Assembly: GCA_003663045.1 (NCBI GenBank)
Contig: QMZG01000002.1
Coordinates: 1-26,964 of the forward strand
Direction of reading: 5' to 3'
DNA length: 26,964 bases
Origin: Candidatus Altarchaeales archaeon
GTDB lineage: Archaea > Altiarchaeota > Altiarchaeia > IMC4 > QMZM01
Part shown: positions 15,162 through 21,749 of the stretch, one piece after another
Layout: every line of letters begins with the position of its first letter
Position numbering within the stretch: position 1 is the stretch's first letter
Made by a program: the position numbers and the translations under genes
The notes under the pieces: model-generated
Databases searched by the model: none
Told to the model about the DNA's origin: nothing
The model's input: only the letters and a program-made list of their open reading frames with translations

Positions 15162-15190
15162 TTGGCCAGACTCGGGCACCCCCGCTTTCT

Positions 15191-15210
15191 ATTTTATTAT
15201 ATTTTATTAT
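15191..15210. repeat. Exact 10-bp tandem duplication at the rpo3 stop
   Basis: ATTTTATTAT occurs twice back to back and spans the Rpo3 stop codon (15207-15209), immediately 5' of tRNA-Leu on the minus strand. Being pure A/T it could arise by chance, but it matches the pattern at other gene boundaries here. Confidence 0.65.
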
Positions 15211-15812
15211 TTTATACATGATTCCAAGTCCTTAATTTTATTGTTAAATACATCAAATGCTATTTCTACTAACTCGGGAATTTTAAACTGACCATAAGAC
15301 TCGATGAAAAAGTCAAATGAGCCATTGTTCTTTAATTCATAGGATGCCAAACCAGCTTGCCATTTCATATGTTCTTTTCCTGTGCCAAGTCGTGCCTTTG
15401 CCTCCAATCTAATCCCCTGATCTTCTGTTAATTTTACTATGGGGATATTATCATATACTGGAATGATTTCGGGGTCCGTTGATTTTAGTTCTTTGCTATA
15501 AACGGTCCCGGGACCTTTAATATCCAATGTAAGAATTGCGGTACATTTTGCACATCCCTTTCCCTTGCAAGTACATTCCGAAACAGGATTATATGTTCTT
15601 AAATCTGTCTTTAATGGAATCAAACCAAGTCTCAGGGCTAAAATTTCATCATCGAGTATGGAGGAATTTTCATAAAATGTTATCTCCTCTATAGCCATTG
15701 TTGGAATCTCTGAGATCACAATTCGGCGCAATGCGTTAGCTAAACTTACATCAATTCCCGATATATTAAACCTTATCTTACTATCCTCAATTTTGATAAT
15801 TTTTAGATTCAT
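15207..15812 (-). CDS. rpoD: DNA-directed RNA polymerase subunit D (Rpo3)
   Basis: Alpha-like assembly subunit matching eukaryotic RPB3, dimerising with Rpo11. 201 residues. SLANALRRIVISEIPTMAIEEITFYEN is the conserved dimerisation block, and ILDDEILALRLGLIPLKTD follows. Domain 3 contains ECTCKGKGCAKCTA, four cysteines that fit a [4Fe-4S] cluster of the kind found in some archaeal Rpo3 proteins. Length is below that of forms with two clusters (about 260), so probably one cluster. It starts five bases after the S11 stop and ends 21 bases before tRNA-Leu. Confidence 0.97.
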   Translation of the reverse strand: MNLKIIKIEDSKIRFNISGIDVSLANALRRIVISEIPTMAIEEITFYENSSILDDEILALRLGLIPLKTDLRTYNPVSECTCKGKGCAKCTAILTLDIKGPGTVYSKELKSTDPEIIPVYDNIPIVKLTEDQGIRLEAKARLGTGKEHMKWQAGLASYELKNNGSFDFFIESYGQFKIPELVEIAFDVFNNKIKDLESCIK

Positions 15813-15817
15813 TCTAG

Positions 15818-16402
15818 TTACACCCTCCTACCCCTTCTCCCACCCTTGGGTCTACATCCACCATAGGGAATGGGGGTAACATCTTCTATTTTTCCTATGA
15901 GTATACCACTCCTGGAAATCGCCCTTATCGCAGCCTGTGCTCCTTTCCCGGGATATCTTGGACCATTATGTCCACCCGGAGCCCTAACCTTTATATGAAC
16001 CCCTTTAACCCCCTTATCCTTTATTTCCCCAGCTATCCTTATTGCTGCCTGCATTGCAGCATAAGGTGAGGATTCTTCCCTTTGAGATCTAACTATTTGA
16101 CCACCAGATTTAATGCTGATAGTTTCAGAGCCGGTGATATCTGTAACGTGCAGAATGGTATTATTATTTGAGGAATAGATATGCAAGACGCCCCATAAGC
16201 CCTTTTCCTTTTTCTTAGGTGTTAATTCTTTTTTTTCTTCCTCACCCTTAACTACCTCTACCTCCTTTTCAGGCAACTTTTCCTTTTTCTTAACCTCCTC
16301 AGTCTTCTTCTCGTCACCTTTTTTTTCTTTTTCCTTATCCAAATCTGCTTTTTTATCCTGCTTCCTTTGAGACTTCTCTTCCTTCTTCTCTTCTTTTTTC
16401 AA
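15818..16402 (-). CDS. rpsK: 30S ribosomal protein S11 with long charged N-terminal extension
   Basis: uS11 of the small subunit. The core (WGVLHIYSSNNNTILHVTDITGSETI, then AMQAAIRIAGEIKDKGVKGVHIKVRAPGG and the C-terminal DVTPIPYGGCRPKGGRRGRRV) is complete in about 125 residues. It is preceded by about 70 residues almost entirely Lys, Glu and Asp. No ATG exists in frame. A GTG at 16426 would overlap S4 by 74 bases. A TTG at 16402 follows an AAGGTGG Shine-Dalgarno-like stretch at proper spacing and overlaps S4 by 50 bases; I chose it, giving 194 residues. A later start close to the core cannot be excluded, but only TTG codons are available. Confidence 0.9.
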   Translation of the reverse strand: MKKEEKKEEKSQRKQDKKADLDKEKEKKGDEKKTEEVKKKEKLPEKEVEVVKGEEEKKELTPKKKEKGLWGVLHIYSSNNNTILHVTDITGSETISIKSGGQIVRSQREESSPYAAMQAAIRIAGEIKDKGVKGVHIKVRAPGGHNGPRYPGKGAQAAIRAISRSGILIGKIEDVTPIPYGGCRPKGGRRGRRV

Positions 16403-16886
16403 GGTTAACCACCTTAATCCTTTCACTAATTTTTATATTTTCTTCCTTATCTTTAGGGACGACATATCCTGGAACATTGACTATGCTATCCCCCACTAAA
16501 ACATGTCCATGAACAACTAACTGCCTTGCTTGTCTTATTGTATTGGCCATGCCTTTTCTATAAACCAATGTCTGTAATCTCCTTTCCAATAGATCTTCAA
16601 CGGTTAGTGCTAGAACATCATCTAATGATCTTGTTTCAAGAATTCCAAGTTTATTTAATTTATCCAGCAATTCCCTCTTTTCTTTTTCTAGCTCCTCCCC
16701 ACTCAATCCAAGTAAAAGTCTCGCTTGTTGTCTGAATCTTCCAATTGTAGACTTAGCACGCCATACCTCCTTCTTATTCTTCAGTCCATATTTTTTACAG
16801 AGCTCACCCTCCTCACTTATTCTCTCTGCCTTCCAAGGATGTTTTGGTCTACTATACCTCCTTCTTTGTTTCTTAGGATCCCCCAT
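16353..16886 (-). CDS. rpsD: 30S ribosomal protein S4
   Basis: uS4 of the small subunit. 177 residues. MGDPKKQRRRYSRPKHPW is a typical archaeal start, followed by the helical EVWRAKSTIGRFRQQARLLLGL region and the S4 RNA-binding domain ERRLQTLVYRKGMANTIRQARQLVVHGHVLVGDSIVNVPGYVV. The C-terminus carries a short charged tail that overlaps the S11 reading frame. Starts 35 bases after the S13 stop; order S13-S4-S11-Rpo3 is the usual archaeal one. Confidence 0.97.
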   Translation of the reverse strand: MGDPKKQRRRYSRPKHPWKAERISEEGELCKKYGLKNKKEVWRAKSTIGRFRQQARLLLGLSGEELEKEKRELLDKLNKLGILETRSLDDVLALTVEDLLERRLQTLVYRKGMANTIRQARQLVVHGHVLVGDSIVNVPGYVVPKDKEENIKISERIKVVNLEKRREEGREVSKEAG

Positions 16887-16921
16887 TTGTTCCCTCTTTC
16901 TGAATTTATTTTAATTCAAAT

Positions 16922-17467
16922 TTATCCCTTCTTTTCTTTCTTTTCTGTCGTCCTTATTGCCTTCTTTCTACTTACTCCAATGGTTGCCCCTTTTCTAAAG
17001 GATGTTCTAGTTCTTTGACCCCTCACTGGAAGACCCTGGATATGTCTTATCCCTCTATATGACTTAATCTTTTTATGTTTTGTTATATCCTCTCTATTTG
17101 CCATTTCTAAATCGGGGCCAGTAAGATGGAGATTATCTCCGGTTTCGGGGTCTCTTTGTCTGTTTGTCATCCATCCGGGAATATTTTGATTCAAATTTTT
17201 GATAGCATCTTCAATCCTTTCAATCTCTTCCTCATTTAAACTTCCTAGCTTCACATCTTTTTTAATTCCAAGTACCCTGATAAGTGATCTTGCTGTATTT
17301 TGACCTATACCCCTTATATTAGTTAAAACCCTTGCAACCCTTTTATTTCCATCTAAGACAACGCCCGATACCCTTACCAAATGCCTAAAATCCGACTTTT
17401 TTTCTTCACCAGGCTTTCTCTCAACTTCCTTTTTCTCACTTTTTATCTTTCCTTTCTTCTCTTCCAT
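16922..17467 (-). CDS. rpsM: 30S ribosomal protein S13 with charged N-terminal extension
   Basis: uS13 of the small subunit. 181 residues. The first 27 residues are mostly Lys and Glu, an addition before the normal FRHLVRVSGVVLDGNKRVARVLTNIRGIGQNTARSLI start. The helix-two-turn-helix and the RGIRHIQGLPVRGQRTRTSFRKGATIGVSRK tail are conserved. The ATG at 17467 has a TTTATAAA box 33-40 bases upstream, so S13 likely opens its own transcript, with tRNA-Ser as an upstream neighbour on the same strand. Confidence 0.97.
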   Translation of the reverse strand: MEEKKGKIKSEKKEVERKPGEEKKSDFRHLVRVSGVVLDGNKRVARVLTNIRGIGQNTARSLIRVLGIKKDVKLGSLNEEEIERIEDAIKNLNQNIPGWMTNRQRDPETGDNLHLTGPDLEMANREDITKHKKIKSYRGIRHIQGLPVRGQRTRTSFRKGATIGVSRKKAIRTTEKKEKKG

Positions 17468-17497
17468 TTTTGAAATGTTTTAAGATATTGTACTCAA

Positions 17498-17510
17498 TCT
17501 TTATAAACCC
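17498..17510 (-). promoter_or_regulatory. TATA box for the S13 operon
   Basis: On the minus strand GGGTTTATAAAGA places a TTTATAAA core at 17500-17507 centred about 36 bases upstream of the S13 ATG. With the usual 25-27 base spacing, transcription would begin roughly 10 bases before the ATG, a very short leader. Confidence 0.55.
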
Positions 17511-17517
17511 CACATAA

Positions 17518-17567
17518 CGCTTCTTGAAGCGATTTTTAAATTTTCTTTCTTTTCTAAAGAAAGAAAA
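17518..17567 (-). other. Two perfect hairpins downstream of tRNA-Ser
   Basis: On the plus strand TTTTCTTTCTTT (17541-17552) and AAAGAAAGAAAA (17556-17567) are a perfect 12-bp inverted repeat with a 3-base loop, starting five bases past the tRNA 3' end. A second stem, CGCTTC with GAAGCG around TT, follows at 17518-17531. In the tRNA transcript these could aid 3' processing or termination before the S13 promoter. Function is inferred from position. Confidence 0.6.
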
Positions 17568-17572
17568 AGGTG

Positions 17573-17699
17573 CGCCGAGGTTGGGATTTGAACCCAAGTG
17601 TCTCCAAGGAGACACGGGCTTTCTTTTCTAGATCATGAATTCAAACTAACATGAATGAACTCAAGGCCCGCGCGTTAATCCAGGCTCCGCCACCTCGGC
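17573..17699 (-). tRNA. tRNA-Ser(UGA) with anticodon-loop intron
   Basis: A 127-nt gene on the minus strand. Acceptor GCCGAGG (17699-17693) pairs with CCTCGGC (17580-17574); discriminator G at 17573 fits serine; no CCA encoded. D-stem GCG with CGC; anticodon stem CGGGC with GCCCG; T-arm TTGGG, loop TTCAAAT, CCCAA. A 7-bp extra arm (TGTCTCC with GGAGACA) marks class II. The anticodon loop is C-T-TGA-G-A once 39 nt (17621-17659) are removed, giving anticodon UGA for UCA codons. Exons: 17660-17699 and 17573-17620, 88 nt mature. It precedes the S13 operon and is divergent from the metallo-hydrolase gene. Confidence 0.95.
17621..17659 (-). other. tRNA-Ser intron (39 nt, after position 37)
   Basis: Begins TTCATTCATG and ends GAAAAGAA on the minus strand. 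CUU of the anticodon loop pairs with AAG near the 3' site, with a G-A mismatch completing the central helix; the 3' bulge is AAA. The distal intron helix is weak (about 5 bp, TCATG with CATGA). The boundary is set by the 7-nt loop; the bulge-helix-bulge is relaxed. Confidence 0.75.
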
Positions 17700-17770
17700 T
17701 TTATGCAATAAAGGCGAGGATAGTGACCAAAGGTCACGCATGCCTCGGCTTGATGAACGAATGTGAGGAT
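17693..17770. repeat. Imperfect duplication of the tRNA-Ser 5' flank with a central hairpin
   Basis: Segments 17693-17721 and 17743-17770 both begin CCTCGGCTT, continue with ATG at the same offset and end GAGGAT; the middle differs. CCTCGGC is the complement of the tRNA 5' acceptor strand. Between them lies a perfect hairpin, GTGACC and GGTCAC around AAA (17723-17737). Possibly a partial duplication of the tRNA start. Confidence 0.5.
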
Positions 17771-17778
17771 GATGAGAT

Positions 17779-17788
17779 GTGATATATG
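17779..17788 (+). promoter_or_regulatory. TATA-like box of the metallo-hydrolase gene
   Basis: GTGATATATG centres about 26 bases before the ATG at 17810, and no Shine-Dalgarno sequence lies between. This predicts a leaderless transcript for the metallo-hydrolase and Rli1 pair. Confidence 0.4.
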
Positions 17789-17809
17789 CATTGAATTCAA
17801 ATTTTTATC

Positions 17810-18451
17810 ATGATCTACCCTATAATGAGTTCAAACTATAGATCAAACTGTTATCTGATAGTTGATAAAGAGGTAGCACTGATAGACTCTGGAAACCCCC
17901 CGACAATTTTAAAAAAAATTGATAGATTAAATATTGGGATTGATTACTTAATAAGTACACATTGTCATTATGATCATATTGCGGGTCTGTTTGAGATAAG
18001 GGAAAAAGTGGATGGTTTGATGGCGGCTCATGAAATTGATGCGGAGGCTATGGAAAGAGGGGATAGAGATAAAATTTTGTCGGATATGTTCGGGGTTCAT
18101 TGCCCAAAATTGCAGGTGGATATAAAGCTTAAGGATGGTGATTCAATAAATCTGGGGAATTTAGATTTGCAGGTAATCCACACACCGGGGCATAGCGAAG
18201 GAAGTATCTGTCTCTATGAACCAAGATCGAAATCGCTCTTTTCTGGAGACACAATTTTTGCCGATAGCATTGGTAGAACAGACCTTCCGGGAGGAAGTTT
18301 GAGTGATCTAAGGAGGTCTATAGAAAGACTTATAAGATTGCATCACGAATCTGGAATAAAAATTATTTATCCAGGACATGGCCCATTAGGTAATGGGGAG
18401 GATATCGAAAAGATTTATAAGATGTATCTTGGCAAACCTCAGAAAGTTTGA
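17810..18451 (+). CDS. Metallo-beta-lactamase-fold hydrolase (glyoxalase II-like)
   Basis: 213 residues with the full metal-binding set: THCHYDHIAG (His-x-His-x-Asp-His), His in IHTPGHSEGS, Asp in LFSGDTIF and His in IYPGHGPLG. This binds two metal ions and usually hydrolyses thioesters or similar bonds; the glyoxalase II-like branch is closest by motif spacing, but no substrate can be assigned. The ATG at 17810 has no Shine-Dalgarno, fitting a leaderless transcript; a second ATG five codons later (17825) is possible. Rli1 follows 45 bases downstream on the same strand, suggesting cotranscription. Confidence 0.9.
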   Translation: MIYPIMSSNYRSNCYLIVDKEVALIDSGNPPTILKKIDRLNIGIDYLISTHCHYDHIAGLFEIREKVDGLMAAHEIDAEAMERGDRDKILSDMFGVHCPKLQVDIKLKDGDSINLGNLDLQVIHTPGHSEGSICLYEPRSKSLFSGDTIFADSIGRTDLPGGSLSDLRRSIERLIRLHHESGIKIIYPGHGPLGNGEDIEKIYKMYLGKPQKV

Positions 18452-18496
18452 TCATCGTTCAGATCTAAAGGAAAGGGGAAGAAAAGGCTTCAGAAA

Positions 18497-20218
18497 ATGA
18501 GAATTGCCGTTATCGATAGAAACAGGTGCAAGGTAAAGGAGTGTGGCTATTTGTGTCAGATAAACTGCCCAATGGTAAAGACGGGAAGGGAGGCAATTAT
18601 TATTGATAAGGAAACAAAAAAGCCCATTATTATCGAAGATCTCTGCTCTGGTTGTGGGATCTGCGTAAAGAAGTGTCCATTCGAAGCCATTACCATTGTA
18701 AATCTACCAGAAGAGATTGGAGAACCGGTGCATCAATATGGTAAAAATGGTTTCAGACTCTACAATCTACCTGTCCCAAAGAAAGGCGTGGTGGGGATAA
18801 TAGGGGCAAATGGTATCGGAAAGACTACTATGATGAAAATCCTTTCGGGTGAGATAAAGCCGAATCTTGGTGGAGAGGCGGAATGGGAGGAGATAGTGGA
18901 TAGATTTCGTGGGAAGGAGATTCGGGATTACTTAGAAAGATTATCCAAAGGGGAGATAAAAGCGGTGTATAAGCCACAATACGTTGATAAAATTCCAGAT
19001 TATGTTAAAGGAACTGTAAGAGAGATACTGGAAAAAGGTGATGAAACGGGAGGATTAGATGAGCTTGAGAAAAAATTGGATCTGGAAAATTCTATGGAAA
19101 AGAACATCGAGGAGTTGAGTGGTGGCGAGCTTCAAAGGGTGGCGATAGCTGCAAGTCTTTCAAAAGATGCTGACATATATCTTCTTGATGAGCCTTCCAG
19201 TTATCTCGATGTCAGGGAGAGATTGAATATGGCTCTCGTTGTTAGAGAAATCAGTGAGATTACCGGGAAATTCGTTTTTGTTGTAGAGCACGATCTCATC
19301 GTTCTGGATTATTTGTCTGATTACAGCCATGTTATATTTGGTCAGCCGGGTGTATATGGAGTTATCTCCAATATAAAGGGTGTCAGGATCGGGATTAATG
19401 AATACCTCTCTGGATTTTTGAGGTCAGAGAACATGCGTTTTAGAGAAGAAATTAAATTTGAGGTTCGGCCACCAAAGGAGAAGAGGGAATTTATTGGAAC
19501 AATCTTCTATCCCAAATTGAAAAAGGATTATGATGGATTCAAATTGGAAGTAGACCCTGGAGAATTTCATTCCCCCGAAATCCTCGGAATTCTTGGTAAA
19601 AATGCCATTGGAAAAACCACCTTTGTAAAGATGCTTGCCAACGTAGTGGAGCCGGATAACACCAAACTTGATCTTAAACTCAGCGTTTCCTATAAACCGC
19701 AGTACATAAAGCCCAGGGATTCATTGATAGCCTCTCTGAATCTAAATACAGAATTGATTCAAAGATTTGGGCTTAAATTTTTACTGGATAGAAATATGAA
19801 GGATCTCAGTGGCGGAGAACTGCAAAAAGTGGCTATAGTTGATTGTTTATCAAAAAGGGCTAACATCTACCTACTTGACGAGCCATCTGCCTATCTTGAT
19901 GTTGAAGAGAGATTAAAGCTTGCAAAATATCTAAAGAAATTTGCAGAGGATAATGAGGTCTCTGTTCTGGTTGTCGATCACGACATTCTCCTCATTGATT
20001 ACCTTTCTGATGAATTAATGGTTTTCAGTGGCGAGAGTGGGAGGGAAGGATATGCTTCCAGGCCATTGGAACTGAAAGAAGGAATGAATAAATTCCTGAG
20101 GGAGATGAATATTACTTTAAGAAGGGATCCAGAGACCGGAAGGCCCAGGGTGAATAAAGCAGGTTCTGTGAAAGACAGGGAGCAGAGGAAAAAGGGAGAG
20201 TATTATTATGTTGGATAA
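18497..20218 (+). CDS. rli1: Ribosome recycling ATPase Rli1/ABCE1
   Basis: Splits ribosomes after termination together with aRF1 or aPelota. 573 residues. The N-terminal ferredoxin-like domain has cysteines 11, 16, 20, 24 and 50, 53, 56, 60 for two [4Fe-4S] clusters. The first nucleotide-binding domain has Walker A GANGIGKTT (103-111), LSGGELQR and Walker B DIYLLDEPSSYLD. The second has GKNAIGKTT, LSGGELQK and NIYLLDEPSAYLD. The tail RRDPETGRPRVNK...GEYYYVG is typical. No part is missing. It follows the metallo-hydrolase and converges on trm5 with 36 bases between stop codons. Confidence 0.98.
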   Translation: MRIAVIDRNRCKVKECGYLCQINCPMVKTGREAIIIDKETKKPIIIEDLCSGCGICVKKCPFEAITIVNLPEEIGEPVHQYGKNGFRLYNLPVPKKGVVGIIGANGIGKTTMMKILSGEIKPNLGGEAEWEEIVDRFRGKEIRDYLERLSKGEIKAVYKPQYVDKIPDYVKGTVREILEKGDETGGLDELEKKLDLENSMEKNIEELSGGELQRVAIAASLSKDADIYLLDEPSSYLDVRERLNMALVVREISEITGKFVFVVEHDLIVLDYLSDYSHVIFGQPGVYGVISNIKGVRIGINEYLSGFLRSENMRFREEIKFEVRPPKEKREFIGTIFYPKLKKDYDGFKLEVDPGEFHSPEILGILGKNAIGKTTFVKMLANVVEPDNTKLDLKLSVSYKPQYIKPRDSLIASLNLNTELIQRFGLKFLLDRNMKDLSGGELQKVAIVDCLSKRANIYLLDEPSAYLDVEERLKLAKYLKKFAEDNEVSVLVVDHDILLIDYLSDELMVFSGESGREGYASRPLELKEGMNKFLREMNITLRRDPETGRPRVNKAGSVKDREQRKKGEYYYVG

Positions 20219-20254
20219 AAGTAGGCATCTACATCTTTTAGTACTATGCTTCCA

Positions 20255-21250
20255 TCAAATAACTCTAAAATCCACACAAATTCTAAAAATTCCCGGTGAG
20301 TAGGAACCGCATTTCACAGCATCAAGAATTTGAATTTTATAGCCGAGATCGCCGCATATCCCCCTAAGTTTTTCAATAGATTCATCCACATTATGGGAAA
20401 AATCATAAAAATGAACTACACCATTTTTCTCAAGTGCAGGCAGTGCCACATCCAAAAAGTCTCCAGCATCCTTTGGAAGTGGCATCACTATGCGATTAAA
20501 TTTACCAAGTTTGGGAACTTTATCTCTTACATCCCCATTTATAGCCACCACATCAACCTTATTCATTCGAATATTCTCTTTCATATATTCAAATGCCTTT
20601 GGATTCAATTCAATAGCATATACCCTCGCATTAGATTTTTTAGAAATTAAAATTGCATAGGGACCAACACCGGCAAACATAACCAGAACCCTTTCATTAT
20701 CCCTTACCTGTTTTGCTATTCTCATTCTTTCCGTACCCAGGCGGGGGGAAAAATATGTTGAGCTCACATCCAGCTTGTAGAGGCAGTTGTATTCTCTATG
20801 CACGGTTTCGGTTCTTTGCTCGCCGGCAATTATTTCCACCTCCCTCGTTCTGAACTCCGTCCCAACGGCGGTTTTTTTAGCGGCGACCACCTTGATATTT
20901 TTGAATGTTTTCAGTAGAGAATTCCCGATAATCCCTTTTTTGTCTTTTAATTCTTCGGGAATTTCAAGAACGGCAATATCCCCAAGAATATCAAAGGATT
21001 TTGGAGCGATCTTCAGTTCATTTTCAGTTAATTTTCCTTTGAGAGACTCCCTCAGAGAAAAAGGTTTCCTTTTAATCCCCTTTCCATTCATCCATACAAT
21101 CTCCGCATCTGGAATGTCTATCTCCTCCAGAACGGGAATAAAAAGAAAATCCTCATCCTTTAAAATTCTCCTGCTCTTATCCAGAACTCCAAGATCAAGA
21201 AGTCTTTTCCTGACAACTTCCCCTTTCCTCTTTCTGACCTTGAGGTGCAT
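20255..21250 (-). CDS. trm5: tRNA (guanine-37-N1)-methyltransferase Trm5
   Basis: Transfers methyl from S-adenosylmethionine to N1 of G37, preventing frameshifting. 331 residues from the ATG at 21250. The Met-10+ family core has VLVMFAGVGPYAILISKK (cofactor loop), VYAIELNPKAFEYMKENI and RIVMPLPKDAGDFLD; an N-terminal domain with EGxR-like features precedes it. The open frame continues upstream to a TTG at 21274, but that would overlap ribL by 23 bases, whereas the ATG comes one base after the ribL stop. Both tRNAs in this window have G37 as the base just before their introns, so they are plausible substrates (tRNA-Leu(GAG) especially, by family knowledge). Confidence 0.94.
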   Translation of the reverse strand: MHLKVRKRKGEVVRKRLLDLGVLDKSRRILKDEDFLFIPVLEEIDIPDAEIVWMNGKGIKRKPFSLRESLKGKLTENELKIAPKSFDILGDIAVLEIPEELKDKKGIIGNSLLKTFKNIKVVAAKKTAVGTEFRTREVEIIAGEQRTETVHREYNCLYKLDVSSTYFSPRLGTERMRIAKQVRDNERVLVMFAGVGPYAILISKKSNARVYAIELNPKAFEYMKENIRMNKVDVVAINGDVRDKVPKLGKFNRIVMPLPKDAGDFLDVALPALEKNGVVHFYDFSHNVDESIEKLRGICGDLGYKIQILDAVKCGSYSPGIFRICVDFRVI

Positions 21251-21251
21251 T

Positions 21252-21668
21252 TTAGCACTCTCTGATCTTTTCAATTATCCTCCTGCTGCTATTCAATCCC
21301 TCCTCCAGATATCTCTCTATTCTCACCACCCTCGCCTTCAGCCCCCTCTTTTTCAGCTCTTTCTCCAATTTCTCTTCATCGAAGTGCTGATCTCTGCCCA
21401 GGGCAATTATATCGGGATCTATTTCCCGAATTGGCCTGAATATATCCTCTTCGTCTCCCAGAAGTGCTTTATCCACGGGCTTCAATGCCTTTACAACATC
21501 CAGCCTTTGTTTCTCTGGGATTGCCAGATTATTTTTCCTTTCCTCTACAGTTTTATCTCTGGCTACTATCACTATTAATCTATCCCCAAGCTTTTTTGCC
21601 TCTTCCAAGAAAAGAACATGCCCCGGATGTAGTATATCGAACACACCAGTAGCTACTACGATCTTCAT
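21252..21668 (-). CDS. ribL: Archaeal FAD synthase RibL (FMN adenylyltransferase)
   Basis: Adenylyltransferase of the nucleotidyltransferase superfamily that makes FAD from FMN and ATP in archaea. 138 residues. The N-terminal ATGVFDILHPGH motif (HPGH at 14-17), the IVIVARDKTVE segment, the IPEKQRLDVVKALKPVDKALLG block and LGRDQHFDEEKLEKEL match the Methanocaldococcus RibL family closely. Glycerol-3-phosphate cytidylyltransferase is the related alternative, less likely by the ALKPVDKALLG pattern. It leads a two-gene unit with trm5, one base apart. A 13-bp near-tandem duplication lies just upstream of the start. Confidence 0.9.
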   Translation of the reverse strand: MKIVVATGVFDILHPGHVLFLEEAKKLGDRLIVIVARDKTVEERKNNLAIPEKQRLDVVKALKPVDKALLGDEEDIFRPIREIDPDIIALGRDQHFDEEKLEKELKKRGLKARVVRIERYLEEGLNSSRRIIEKIREC

Positions 21669-21677
21669 CTCTCAGTT

Positions 21678-21703
21678 CATTTAATTCAGTTATTTAATTC
21701 AGT
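21678..21703. repeat. 13-bp near-tandem duplication upstream of ribL
   Basis: TCATTTAATTCAG is followed directly by TTATTTAATTCAG, one mismatch in 13. It lies 10 bases upstream of the ribL start and just before the TATA-like GTTTATATTTAAG that may serve the plus-strand SecB-like gene. Confidence 0.7.
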
Positions 21704-21749
21704 TTATATTTAAGATTAAAATCGTAAGTATTAAGTCAACGGTAAGAAA

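Larger units (their letters stand above)
15001..15185 (-). tRNA. tRNA-Leu(GAG) interrupted by two introns
   Basis: A 185-nt gene read on the minus strand. Acceptor GCGGGGG (15185-15179) pairs with CCCCCGC (15008-15002), discriminator A at 15001, no encoded CCA. T-arm GCGAG, loop TTCAAGT, CTCGT. A short extra arm built on GGC and GCC marks a class II tRNA. Anticodon stem CACGG with CCGTG, loop TTGAGG plus G38, anticodon GAG. The D-arm closes only if 57 nt are removed (15105-15161), giving CCC, a GAGTCTGGCCAAA loop, and GGG. Removing a further 43 nt (15046-15088) restores the anticodon loop. Exons: 15162-15185, 15089-15104 and 15001-15045, 85 nt mature. Only 21 bases separate it from the rpo3 stop, so it is embedded in the operon. 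A tRNA-Leu before L18e is also known in the Haloarcula S9 operon. Confidence 0.92.

Noticed and set aside
17743..17790. Possible box C/D guide RNA, two TGATGA C-box-like motifs (near 17751 and 17770)
   Set aside because: No CTGA D-box at suitable spacing on this strand and the tRNA flank duplication explains part of the similarity.
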